Origin: Fasciola hepatica
Taxonomy: Eukaryota; Platyhelminthes; Trematoda; Plagiorchiida; Fasciolidae
Direction of reading: 5' to 3'
DNA: 64,000 bases
Assembly: GCA_948099385.1 (NCBI GenBank)
Contig: CANUEZ040000168.1
Location: forward strand, 931,501-995,500
Of this stretch, positions 55,442-64,000 are shown piece after piece. Within the stretch, counting starts at the first letter, position 1. The number at the start of each line of letters is the position of its first letter. The notes beneath the pieces were generated by a model. That model worked only from the letters and a program-made list of their open reading frames with translations, was not told the DNA's origin and searched no databases. Both the position numbers and the translations under genes were made by a program.

Positions 55442-57490
55442 ACCAGTGTGAAGTGGATGGAAATAAGGAATATCGTGTGCAATTAATGAGGCGGAGCCTC
55501 GGTTTGTGGATTAAATACGGGTTGGTGGGCTGGTGGTTATACCACCGTTGGAGAACGGGTGCAGACGAATGTGCTGGGATAGAGCTATGGTATATGAACG
55601 AGTTTCCCCCGGGGGACATAGGAAAAAGTTGGTATTTTGTATCGGTACTGAGTAGCCGTGGGATACAACTTCGTTTGTTTGGGTAAAGTGGAAGCCCAAT
55701 TCGAATTGGGCAGCTGATGGTATATTGCCGTCGTTAGATTGAGGTAGGTAGATAGCTGGGGTACAGAGAAGGGCTCCAGTGAGATGAGAGGCGTAAAGGA
55801 AGGACATGCAACCGAATTCAACCGGGTGAAACATAGAGCGAATACAACGAAAGCTGTACTTGGAGTACCGGGAAATGAAAAGATTCGAATAGGGGCGGCA
55901 AATATGGTGGTGGGAAGCGTAGGAGGAAACCTGCGATGTGGTGGAGCATCGATAGACCGGGTAAAGGCGACATACGAACAGTTGGTCGCACCATGTTGCG
56001 TCGGCTACATGAGCCTTTAAAAGTTTACCAAGGGGCACAGGTACAATACTGATGCGGGGACCGGGGTGTTTCGGCGGGTGTGCCGATGATGGAAATGGTA
56101 GTTGGGTAAACAGTTGTTTAGCGCTTACATGAGAGGACTCAGGCTGGTTTCTGGGGCAAACTGTGGACCCGGTGATGTCGATGCTGCGATGGTCTAGGCC
56201 ACGGGGAAGCAACAAGGATGGAGGAAGAAGCTGTGTACAGTTTCGCTGGGGACGATGTTGTTGTTGATTGGTTGGTACTCAGTGGCGGGTTGAAAGCCGT
56301 CACTTTCTGGGCTTTTTTGGGAAAAGCCAGCCAAAAGCTGAGTGGTAGCTGTCTGTGGGTGATCGTTTTATAGCCCGGCCATCGGTATGTCATATGGGTA
56401 ATTTTGGAGATTGGTTTACATTGTTGAGCAGTTTGCATGGACGCTGAGTCGGCGACAAGCGGGATATGTCGAGATCTACATCCACCGGAGGTGTGTTGGT
56501 CGAGGGTGTGCTTGTGAATGTGTCAACTTTGGTGGGTTGATGAGGGGGCGGGCGGCCAGGATCGGGAGATTGCGACGATGCGGGGTAGCCGATTACAGCC
56601 TTGAGGACATTCCTCTGCAGAGGAGTTCTGTCGGCGACAATTTTTATGCATGAGAATGGAGTTGCTTTGGCGATAGCCTCTTGAAGTGCTACCGACACAA
56701 CACACTATTACAAAGAATAGCAAATTTGTTTACTTGAACAGGTACCGAATTTGTTGGCGCCACTTGCTCCGCCTGCGTACACCGCCTGCACGCCGTTGCG
56801 CTCCCCCAATATACTCGTTGTCCCACTCCAGCCTTTTGAGTTATGCTCTTTTGTGCGCTGCCGAGTATTTTTGCTGACTTGTCACGAGCCGAGGACCAAG
56901 GGCTACAAATTCTATACGGGAGCAGGTCCCGACTTAAATTAGTGGAATCCTTAATTCTCTCCTTTTGATGGAGTGAGTGGCAATGTTTTCCTCACGGAAC
57001 TGAAAGAAAGATAGACACATTTACAGCTGTGACTTCTTTCTTAGTCTTGCGCAGCCGCACTCGTGAAGTGACATACCTCAGGCTGGAAGCAACGATTGTT
57101 TCATCGAGGAAAGCGGAAGACGATCCGGAATATTAAAGACTACAGCACTTTTGGATCCTTTATTTCTTTGGTGGACTTCAGAAGCAATTGAGTCCAGGAA
57201 GCGACCAGCAGTCAGCAAACCTTGGGTGTTCAAGTGTTTTGAAGGATCGACCACAAATGCAAGCAGTGACAACGCGGTCAGAGCATAATCCATTGTATGT
57301 AACTCTCCTTCCAAGGATACTAGGTTTTGTTCTAATGTCCCAATCTTGATACCAGCACAACTGTGCGTATCGACTGGTGGTACCGGGCAAGGTACCAGAG
57401 CTGTGGGGAGTTGGGAGCGTTTAGTGCTCGCGGATTGAGGACAGCTTGTCACTCGGTGGAGAGGGTTGACGAAAGTCGCTCTAGGCACGC
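55442..57490 (-). pseudogene. LINE ORF1 remnant (LINE-2b), Pro/Ser-rich
   Basis: The minus strand starts near 57,488. The homologous block VDPSKHLNTQGLLTAGRFLD and NIPDRLPL matches LINE-2a ORF1 at 37,700-37,560. Further down come VADRTPLQRNVLKA (about 56,640), SPDPGRPPPHQP and TPPVDVDLDISRL, and a 234-codon frame (56,215-55,511) rich in Ser, Pro and His. It ends at the palindrome, where element C begins. A short repeat (56,735-56,945) interrupts it. The EN/RT remnant at 47,461-46,328 has the same direction and could be the other half of this LINE, with element C inserted between. Confidence 0.55.
56735..56945 (+). repeat. Short dispersed repeat, copy 2, inside LINE-2b ORF1
   Basis: Aligns with the reverse complement of 20,725-20,990 (shared GTACACCG.CTGCAC, TTTTGAGTTA, CTCTTTTGTGCGCTGC and GTCACGAGCCGAGG blocks). 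It lies between two ORF1 pieces. Confidence 0.5.
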
Positions 57491-57879
57491 TTTGGCAGAG
57501 TTTTTACGGGAATGGAATTGAGGGTACTGAAAATGGGAAACACTCATCTACCCTAGATTGGCAGTTGAGAAGCTATTCTAACAACGCTTTGTAGATTATC
57601 TGGTTGCCTATAAGGTTATTGTTCGGGTAAAACCCCAATTATGTAGAGTTGAGAGGATGCTCCCGGGAGCTATTATTTCTAGTATTACCCTAGTTAGCCT
57701 AATGGAAAGTAAACCGATAACGGCACAAAAACCGACGTGGTTAGCGCAGGTTGCACGGGTTACACAAGGATGATGCAAAACCGGCCAACGTTTACCGGTG
57801 AAAACAGGGTATCAATTCAAGACGTCAAGGAGTCTCTTCAGGAGTTGAACCCGAGGGCACAACGTCCCCAAAGGGAATA
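57491..57879. other. No recognisable gene
   Basis: Link between the LINE ORF1 remnant (minus) and a LINE endonuclease remnant (plus). A + frame with GVSSGVEPEGT near 57,830 may be its upstream part. No element end seen. Confidence 0.4.
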
Positions 57880-58918
57880 ATCGAGGCAGATGACCTGGCA
57901 GTAGGCGCCGCCATATGGCACACAAATGTCTGTAGCTTAGGAGGTAAGTGGGAAGAACTGCCGACTAGAACAGGAGGACCAGTGATTATAGCTATCACCA
58001 AAACAAGGCCGAAAATAGACCAGGGTGTCAAGCAACTTCGTGGCTGTGCAGCCTACAGAGAAGACGGAATAGGCAATAGGCTGGGTGGAGGGGCACTCCT
58101 TCTCGTGAGAGCTGATTATAACCGGTGGGAGGCCCCGTTTACCCTTGTACCACCCAACACACAAGACAGTGCATGTTGGGTACGCCTAGGCCCATGATCC
58201 GGGGGGTAGTCTGGGTCTCTAGGGCCCCACACGCAGCTGGAGAGGAACACTTCGAACTACTCCAGCTCCTACAAATGGTGTTGAGTAGGTTGTAACACGT
58301 TCGAGCAATGAGCAGCCAAATTCGCAACGGGTACCGAAATCAAAAGGCGGTTATCTATGATATTCTACGATACTAGATTATTGAATGAACAATGACACCG
58401 AAAGGATACAAACCTCAATATTGAGATCATAAGGACTCAACAAACGAGAAACCGAATTGCAGAGTGCGAGCAAACAGCACGTGCGTCATGCAGGTCCAGA
58501 ACAAGGATATGACTAATTGGCGCTCTGGGAGCGAACAAACAACAATTGGTCCATAAAAACGAACAGTTCGTAAAGACACGTCAATAGCGTAAGCAAGTGG
58601 GCGATGTTAAGAAAAACACTGAATAGCAAGAGGTTTTGGGGGGATTTTCCACGACTGGTCGTTACATAAGTCATAGCGCTTTATCGTGTTAGGAGACAAG
58701 AACATCCCAGATATAAATAGGGACAATGAATGTGTCCTCAGGGAAAGGCTTGAAAAGCTCTCATGGTTTAGTCCTACAACCACCCCCTCACACAACATGT
58801 AAGAGAAGGAAAGCAATTCCGCCATGGACATTTTTCATCTACACTGGATCTGCTGGGAACCAGGTATCAATCGGAAGTCACCTCTTTGGTGGCGGAGAGG
58901 CCCTGAGGGAACAGCCAC
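57880..58918 (+). pseudogene. LINE endonuclease remnant of another family, split by a solo LTR
   Basis: The + strand reads TNVCSLGGKWEELPTR (the usual N-VRSL..K..EL start), VIIAITKTRPKID where ITETW is expected (catalytic Glu changed to Lys), GNRLGGGALLLVRADY, APFTLVPPNTQDSACWVRL, and LERNTSNYSSSYKW up to the solo LTR at 58,291. Beyond it, from 58,685, the frame reads FIVLGDKNIPDINRDNE, the GDFN motif with Phe changed to Lys. The EN is thus cut in two by the LTR. The continuation is lost at the LTR of element B (58,919). Confidence 0.6.
58291..58666 (-). mobile_element. Solo BEL LTR (A/B subfamily)
   Basis: On + it starts TGTAACACG and ends GGTCGTTACA, the reverse of the A/B LTR, 376 bp. Flanks are TAGGT (58,286-58,290) and TAAGT (58,667-58,671), a 5-bp target duplication with one mismatch. 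There is no internal region. It was left by LTR-LTR recombination after an insertion into the LINE endonuclease. Confidence 0.88.
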
Positions 58919-59297
58919 TGTTACGAACGTTTGAGCAATGCGTAGCCAAATTCGCAACGGATCCCGAAATCAGAAGGCGATTATCCGTGATAATTCTACG
59001 ATACTAGATTATTAAAATAAACAATGACATAAACAATATACAAACCTCAATAATACGATCACAAAGACTCAACAACGAGAAACCGAATGGCAGCGTGTGA
59101 GCAAACAGCACGTGCGTCACGCAGGTCCTGAGCAAGGATGTCCCAAAATAGCGCTCTGGGCGCGAACAAACAACAATTGGTCCAGAAAAACAACCAGTTC
59201 GTAAAGACAAGTCAATAGTGTATGGAAATGAGTGATGTTGGGAAAAAACACTGAATCGCGAGGGAAAAAGGGGGATTTTCCACGACCGGTTGTTACA
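58919..59297 (-). repeat. 3' LTR of BEL element B
   Basis: On the minus strand it starts TGTAACAACCGGTCGTGG and ends ACGTTCGTAACA, 379 bp. The bases beyond it (58,914-58,918, GCCAC on +) would be the target duplication. The left partner is outside the window. Confidence 0.9.
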
Positions 59298-59566
59298 CCG
59301 CCCACCAAAATCCTCCTTGATCCTTAGCAAAGTCAAAGGTTCGGTATAAAGGTACTGATTCTTCCTACCTGCCTAGGCCCTGCTGTCAGTGCGCGCGTCT
59401 AATGCTCGTCGTCAACGTTCTACTACTGGTCGCACCTAATCCACTGGATACGTAGACGTGAGGCTAGTCTACATTTTCCACAAGACCAAATGACCGATGG
59501 CGGGCGTGAATGGTCACATAGACGTTGTCCTCGTAAGGGGCCGTCCGGTCCTGGATGTACGTGCTT

Positions 59567-59602
<36 letters not shown>

Positions 59603-60026
59603 GTGTGTGTGTGCGTGTGTGTGTGTGCCGGGGTTACAATGAAATCACAGGTATGACTACACATCAAAGGAGGACTTTCTGCAATGTCAACAAAAGACCG
59701 CGTGGCAAGAAAACGAGTAAATGTAGCATGTATGTGTGACCTGAGCTCCGCTAATTCCACATATGCAAGGGGCATTCGGTAGCGTCAACAAAAGGCAAAC
59801 AAAGAACACTGTCACATGTATGATGGGTTTACGGGATGTAGAGTGCGTCGTGCCTGCGTGTATGTATCGGGATGTATAATGGAATCGCACTCATCACCAC
59901 ATATCGGAAAGAACCTTCTGTGATGTCAACGAAAGGACCGCGAGCACCTTAACGTGTTTGACGGAGACCGTGTGGTATATATGGTGTTTCTTTATCCACC
60001 TCGATTACTGGTGTGAAAAAGGTTTA
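59298..60026 (-). other. 3' UTR of BEL element B, with polypurine tract
   Basis: The tract AGGAGGATTTTGGTGGGCGG (minus strand, 59,317-59,298) touches the LTR. Three TTGACATT...ATGTGT-type blocks recur in 59,640-59,960, as in element A. It also contains the (GT)n run at 59,569-59,627. Confidence 0.7.
59569..59627. repeat. (GT)n microsatellite in the 3' UTR of element B
   Basis: About 59 bases of GT with two GTGC interruptions. Element A has only short CA runs at the matching place, so it expanded in this copy. Confidence 0.95.
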
Positions 60027-62348
60027 CTAGGCCACAGGGTTATCAGCTCCTCCGTCTTCGCTCTCGAGTAGGTTAATACTGCGTATGTCACGAATGAGCA
60101 CTCCGTTAGCTGTCTTCACCTTCACCGTTCTTATCATTTCGTCAGTGCTTTTGATGGTTTCCGTAACTACTCCCAAAGACCAAGCGCTGAAATGTGCGCG
60201 TTCGTCGGCAATCATAACCACGTCCCCAACTTTGAATGGTCTTGATTTGGCCAGCCACTTCTGTCGAGTCTGCAAAGCCGGTAGGTACTCCCGTAGCCAG
60301 CGCCTCCAGAAGACCTTGGCCAGATAGTTCGCTTGCTTCCACCCGTGGAGGTAGCTCCCACGAAGGTTTACCGGCCCTTGGAAACCCTCGTTCGACCTTA
60401 GCGTCAATAAGTCGTTCGGGGTGAGCGCCAGGTGGGTGGGGTCGCCGTTCAATACTGGAACCAGGGGGCGGTTGTTCAGGATTCGCTCCACCTCAGTCAT
60501 GACGGTGTTCAGGGTCTCGACGTCGGGCGGCTGCTGCTCCATGATTGACAGCAATATCCGTCTGGCGGACCGGATCATGCGTTCCCATATGCCGCCTCGG
60601 TGACTGGCCTGTGGGGGGTTGAAATGCCAGCGTATGCCGTAGGCCACGGTTCGGTTCTGCAGTTCGTCCCTGTTTATGTTCTTGTGCCAACGCTGCAATT
60701 CCCGTTGAGCGCCCACAAAGTTCGATCCATTATCTGAGTATATATCGGCCGGTACGCCTCTTCGGTTGATAAATCTTTGCAAGGCCCGTAGAAACGAATC
60801 GGTCGTCATCGAATGTGCGACTTCTAGGTGTACCGCACGTGATTTCATGCACGTCATGATACATCCGTATCGCTTTTCTAATATTTTCCCGCACTTGATC
60901 CACAAGGGCCCGAAATAGTCCAGCCCGGTGTCACTGAACGGCCACCAGCCCGTAGTTACCCTGCATTCTGGTAGCGGGGCCATGAGTTGTTTGCCTGCTG
61001 TGGCATTGCGTCTCCTGCATTGCACACACCGTCGGATCACGCGTTTTACAGTCTCTCGTCCTCTCAACAACCAAAGACGCTTTCGGATGACGCTCGTCAC
61101 GTGACTTTCCCCGGCATGTCCCTCCACGGCGTGGACGTGTTGAATCATTAGCTCTACTACGGGTTGTCTCGCAGGCAGCAGTATAGGATACTTTGTGTCG
61201 AAGTTCAGGTGGGCGTTGGTCAGCCTACCATCCACCCGCAGCAGTCCTTCGATGAGTTTGGGGTTTAAACGCTTCAGCTCGCCTCTTGGAGATGGCATGT
61301 CTTCATTGGTCAGCCCCACTTCTTCCGCCCTCTTGAGTTCTTGGGCGAAAGCCTCGCGTTGTATCATTCTGAAAATATCGTACTCTGCCGCTTGTAGCTC
61401 ATCGGGACCTATCGGGCCGACCGGTATCCGACCTGAGGGCCGTAGCCCTTTCATGACTGGTAAATTATTCTTGAACCTGGTTAACCAAACTAGCGAACGA
61501 AGCGTCTTCATCCAGGAGGAAAACCTGACCAGTCGCGATAAAATGGGCGACGCTTCGACGACGTTGGTTGCTATCACTACGCCTTTGATCTCCAGTTCCA
61601 ATTCCGTAGGGGGTTTTAATTCGAACACGGGCCAGTCCTGTTTGGGCAATTGCAGGAAGTTCGGCCCTCTCGTCCACGTGTCCAGTTGCCTGAAGTTGTT
61701 CGCACCTCGGGAGCACAGGTCGGCCGGATTATCGCCAGACCTGACATGACTCCACTGGTGCGTGGCCGATTCATCGTGGATAATCGTGAGCCGGTTAGCA
61801 ACGAAAGTACTAAACCGGCTCCGTACGTTGTTAATGTAGTAAAGTACTATCGTTGAATCCGTCCAGAAGCTCACCGACCAAATGTAGAGATCGAAACATC
61901 TCTTCACAGCTTGCACCACCCTGACTGCCAACACGGCTGCGCTGAGTTCAAGGCGTGGGATTGAGACCGACTTCAGTGGAGCAACGCGGGCTTTGGTGAA
62001 CAGGATCCTCGTGGTATATTGTCCATCTCCTGCGCACCATCGTCCGTACACCACAGCTCCATAACCGACTTCGGATGCATCGGAAAAGGCATGTAGTTCT
62101 CCAGTCCGTGTCGTATGGCCAGGGGTCAAACATCGTGGTATTCTTATGTCCCCTAATTTCTTCAAGGTGTTCAGAAATTCTTCCCAGTCCGACCGGTCCC
62201 CTCGGTCCAGTGACTGGTCCCAATCAACTTTCTTACGGCACAGCCGCTGCAGCAAGATCTTTCCGGGTAGCAGCCATGGTGAGACGAAACCGAGCGGGTC
62301 GAACAAACTTGAGACGGCAGATAGTATGCCACGACGGGTTATTGGCAG
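60027..62348 (-). CDS. pol: RNase H-integrase part of BEL element B pol
   Basis: Open frame in phase with the upstream RT frame, separated from it by one TAG. The listed ATG (62,306) is internal. It starts in the RT thumb (SLFDPLGFVSPWLLPGK) and has RNase H from HAFSDASEVGYGAVVYGR (near 62,090), with PRLELSAAVLAVR and FWTDSTIVLYYINN. The integrase has a zinc part with CVQCRRR, then the DDE triad: DTGLDYFGP (about 60,930), SDNGSNFVGAQ (about 60,735) and GGIWERMIRSARR (about 60,585). The C-terminal domain follows with GDPTHLALTPNDLL, WKQANYLAKVFWRRW and a GDVVMIADE block, and the frame ends NPVA. All catalytic residues are kept. It would integrate cDNA. No frameshift seen. Confidence 0.93.
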   Translation of the reverse strand: MPITRRGILSAVSSLFDPLGFVSPWLLPGKILLQRLCRKKVDWDQSLDRGDRSDWEEFLNTLKKLGDIRIPRCLTPGHTTRTGELHAFSDASEVGYGAVVYGRWCAGDGQYTTRILFTKARVAPLKSVSIPRLELSAAVLAVRVVQAVKRCFDLYIWSVSFWTDSTIVLYYINNVRSRFSTFVANRLTIIHDESATHQWSHVRSGDNPADLCSRGANNFRQLDTWTRGPNFLQLPKQDWPVFELKPPTELELEIKGVVIATNVVEASPILSRLVRFSSWMKTLRSLVWLTRFKNNLPVMKGLRPSGRIPVGPIGPDELQAAEYDIFRMIQREAFAQELKRAEEVGLTNEDMPSPRGELKRLNPKLIEGLLRVDGRLTNAHLNFDTKYPILLPARQPVVELMIQHVHAVEGHAGESHVTSVIRKRLWLLRGRETVKRVIRRCVQCRRRNATAGKQLMAPLPECRVTTGWWPFSDTGLDYFGPLWIKCGKILEKRYGCIMTCMKSRAVHLEVAHSMTTDSFLRALQRFINRRGVPADIYSDNGSNFVGAQRELQRWHKNINRDELQNRTVAYGIRWHFNPPQASHRGGIWERMIRSARRILLSIMEQQPPDVETLNTVMTEVERILNNRPLVPVLNGDPTHLALTPNDLLTLRSNEGFQGPVNLRGSYLHGWKQANYLAKVFWRRWLREYLPALQTRQKWLAKSRPFKVGDVVMIADERAHFSAWSLGVVTETIKSTDEMIRTVKVKTANGVLIRDIRSINLLESEDGGADNPVA

Positions 62349-64000
62349 CTAGGGAACGTTCAGTTCGAAAACAAAATCGTCCGTTTCCGCGTCCCATTGT
62401 ATCCCTAAAGTGCGCTCGATAGGAAGTGGAGAGCCGTCCAAATCTCTTACCCTTTCGACCTTTTCGTGATACGGGATGACCTTCAGCACTTCCGAAGCGT
62501 TCGACATCCATTTAGTTAGATGGAAGCCGCCCTCTTCCAGCAATCTCGTCAGACCCCTGAACTGCTCTAGAGCTGATTCCACATCATCGAATGACCCAAG
62601 GTAGTCGTCGACGTAGAAGTTCCTGCTGACGCTTTCTACCACCGACCGATGGGCCAGATCGCCATGTTTGTTCGCTGATTCTCGGAGGGCGTAGTTGGCA
62701 CCAAATGGTGACGATATGGCTCCGAAGGGGTGGACGGTCATTCTATAATTCACCACTGCGTTGTCCCGGTTGCTCCCTTCCCACCACAGGAAACGCAAAG
62801 CATCTCGTTCTCCTACCGGAATCTTCACCTGATGGAACATTTCCCTAATGTCAGCAGACAAAGCCACTTTACCCACTCTGAAACGGCACAGAACATCGAT
62901 CAGTGGTGTGGTCCAGTCAGGCCCCTGTAGTAGGCGATCGTTTAACGACTTGCCCTGGAACTTGGCCGCACAGTCGAAAACCACGCGCAGTTTATTGGGT
63001 TTCTTGGGGTTGATAACCGGATGGTGAGGCAGATACCAGATACCCCTTTTGCTGTCGGTGTTAACAGGCACCCTTTCAACGTAACCGAGGTCCTCGTTTC
63101 GCTTCATCAAATCCGCGTATCGTTCCCACAGATTCTGGTCTCGAATGAAGCGTTCTTTTAGTCGTAGTAATCGTTGGAGAACATAATTTCTGTTGTCAGT
63201 CCACGGGTCGACCGGTGTGCGCCATGGGAGGGGAACCTCGAACTGTTTTTTGAGGCCTCTAGAGCCTTGCCGCACCGTTTGTAGAGCGAAGTGATCCTCT
63301 TGAGACAACGTCGGTCTTTCGTCCCCAATGTCATGGAACTCCTTTTCATAAAGCCGTTGCAGATGATACTCTATGCGGTCCGTTTCGGCGGATAAGTAAT
63401 TCACGGAACCGCGTACCCCTACTGGACCGTATAACATCCATCCCAGAGCCGTGCGTACGGCATAAGGTGCCTGGCGGTCGCCCACTCTTTGGTCAAGCAC
63501 CCAATGCGCCTCTGGCACGTCGCAGCCGATGAGGAGATCCACCTCATCATCTTCCCAGTCTACAACGGTTACATCCTGCAGGTGGGGCCATCGAGTCAAG
63601 ATTGCGTTCACCGACCTTGGTGCTCGCATGGGGAGATCCGCTAACGTGAATGCCTCCGTTGGTTCAATTTCCTCGTTAGTGTCTAGAGAGATGAGTTGCA
63701 GCCTTAATCTACCGGCAGTCATTACCTGTGTTCCGCCCACCGTGCTCACTGCTAACGACGTCGCACCTTTAGCCAGTTGGTGTTTGTCGGCAAACCGCTC
63801 TTTCACTAAAGTGGTGTCGGATCCACTATCAACGAAAGCCAACGCCTTGACTATCCCAGTCGGAGTCACTACTCCCACGGCCACTACGCCTAAACGTACC
63901 GGTTTACTGGCAGATTGTGAAGTTGAACAAATCACGCTGGGCTTGGCACTCGCCTCGGATATGGTTATTCTTGCCTGATGCAGCAGCCGATGGTGTCTGC
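62349..64000 (-). CDS. pol: Protease-RT part of BEL element B pol (5' end beyond window, ends at a TAG)
   Basis: Open from the window edge. It starts in the gag/protease link (HRLLHQARITISEAS). Protease has the intact DSGSD at 63,830-63,816. RT has [59 protein letters not shown] and the catalytic YVDDY at 62,615-62,601, then LTKWMSNASEVLKVIP. It ends at a TAG (62,351-62,349) where A has GAG, so one base change explains the break. The rest of pol follows in the same frame. A read-through of UAG would give the whole enzyme. Confidence 0.93.
   Translation of the reverse strand, partial: RHHRLLHQARITISEASAKPSVICSTSQSASKPVRLGVVAVGVVTPTGIVKALAFVDSGSDTTLVKERFADKHQLAKGATSLAVSTVGGTQVMTAGRLRLQLISLDTNEEIEPTEAFTLADLPMRAPRSVNAILTRWPHLQDVTVVDWEDDEVDLLIGCDVPEAHWVLDQRVGDRQAPYAVRTALGWMLYGPVGVRGSVNYLSAETDRIEYHLQRLYEKEFHDIGDERPTLSQEDHFALQTVRQGSRGLKKQFEVPLPWRTPVDPWTDNRNYVLQRLLRLKERFIRDQNLWERYADLMKRNEDLGYVERVPVNTDSKRGIWYLPHHPVINPKKPNKLRVVFDCAAKFQGKSLNDRLLQGPDWTTPLIDVLCRFRVGKVALSADIREMFHQVKIPVGERDALRFLWWEGSNRDNAVVNYRMTVHPFGAISSPFGANYALRESANKHGDLAHRSVVESVSRNFYVDDYLGSFDDVESALEQFRGLTRLLEEGGFHLTKWMSNASEVLKVIPYHEKVERVRDLDGSPLPIERTLGIQWDAETDDFVFELNVP

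Larger units (their letters stand above)
58919..64000 (-). mobile_element. BEL/Pao element B, best preserved copy, 5' part beyond the window
   Basis: On the minus strand: pol from the window edge to 60,027, 3' UTR (60,026-59,298), and LTR (59,297-58,919). Gag and the 5' LTR lie to the right of 64,000. Protease, RT, RNase H and integrase are in one frame with only one TAG (62,349-62,351). It shares its LTR subfamily with A. Confidence 0.93.

Noticed and set aside
55511..56215. 234-codon open frame on the minus strand as a host gene
   Set aside because: It is Ser/Pro/His-rich, lies directly after recognisable LINE ORF1 pieces in the same direction, and has no domain of its own.
59464..59775. 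103-codon frame with a His-Thr repeat
   Set aside because: Translation of the (GT)n run in the 3' UTR of element B.
1..64000. CRISPR array, prophage, operon, rRNA or tRNA genes
   Set aside because: No regular spaced repeats, no bacterial gene signals and no cloverleaf or rRNA sequence that I could recognise. The elements are of eukaryotic type.

Overview
This window looks like a repeat-rich stretch of a eukaryotic nuclear genome, most likely an invertebrate and possibly a flatworm. The reasons are dense BEL/Pao LTR retrotransposons, a Ty3/gypsy pol resembling the CsRn1-type elements known from flatworms, and several CR1/Jockey-like LINEs. The flatworm or tapeworm assignment is inference from general family knowledge, not a search. 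I see no recognisable host protein-coding gene, no bacterial-type gene, and no rRNA, tRNA or CRISPR. Almost every long reading frame belongs to a retroelement, and most are decayed.

Layout. At 1-300 there is the end of a LINE reverse transcriptase. From 0.3 to 10.5 kb the sequence is pyrimidine-rich or low in information, with an old dispersed repeat (1.3-3.06 kb), a diverged tandem duplication (8.74-9.39 kb) and TA-rich microsatellite. BEL element A (10,559-17,664, +) is complete from LTR to LTR, but its genes are broken and its gag carries a solo LTR of a divergent BEL subfamily with perfect 5-bp target duplications. From 18.8 to 20.2 kb lies an inverted second copy of the 1.3-3.06 kb repeat. 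LINE-1 (about 21.7-25.7 kb, -) is followed by a gypsy pol (about 25.9-29.0 kb, -), a LINE C-terminal scrap (29.1-29.4 kb), and LINE-2a (about 32.3-37.8 kb, -).

The right half is dominated by two recent inverted duplications. A 1.19-kb piece of the gypsy reverse transcriptase (27,806-28,993) recurs inverted at 37,812-38,999. Four bases later a 7.3-kb near-perfect inverted repeat begins: 39,004-46,327 pairs with 48,118-55,441 without an indel at any point I compared. It carries a second BEL element (C) with a LINE fragment in its gag. The 1.79-kb spacer holds the EN/RT start of a LINE on one side and the truncated 5' LTR and gag start of C on the other. To the right are LINE ORF1 remnants (55.4-57.5 kb), a LINE endonuclease split by a solo BEL LTR (57.9-58.9 kb), and BEL element B (58,919 to beyond 64,000, -). 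B is the best preserved element: its protease, RT, RNase H and integrase lie in one frame broken by a single TAG.

Functionally this is a nest of mobile elements inserted into one another, with B as a possible recently active source and A and C as defective copies with young-looking LTRs. The most remarkable signal is the chained inverted duplications sharing a breakpoint near 39.0 kb. They are either a recent replication-based rearrangement or an assembly error, and that must be settled first.
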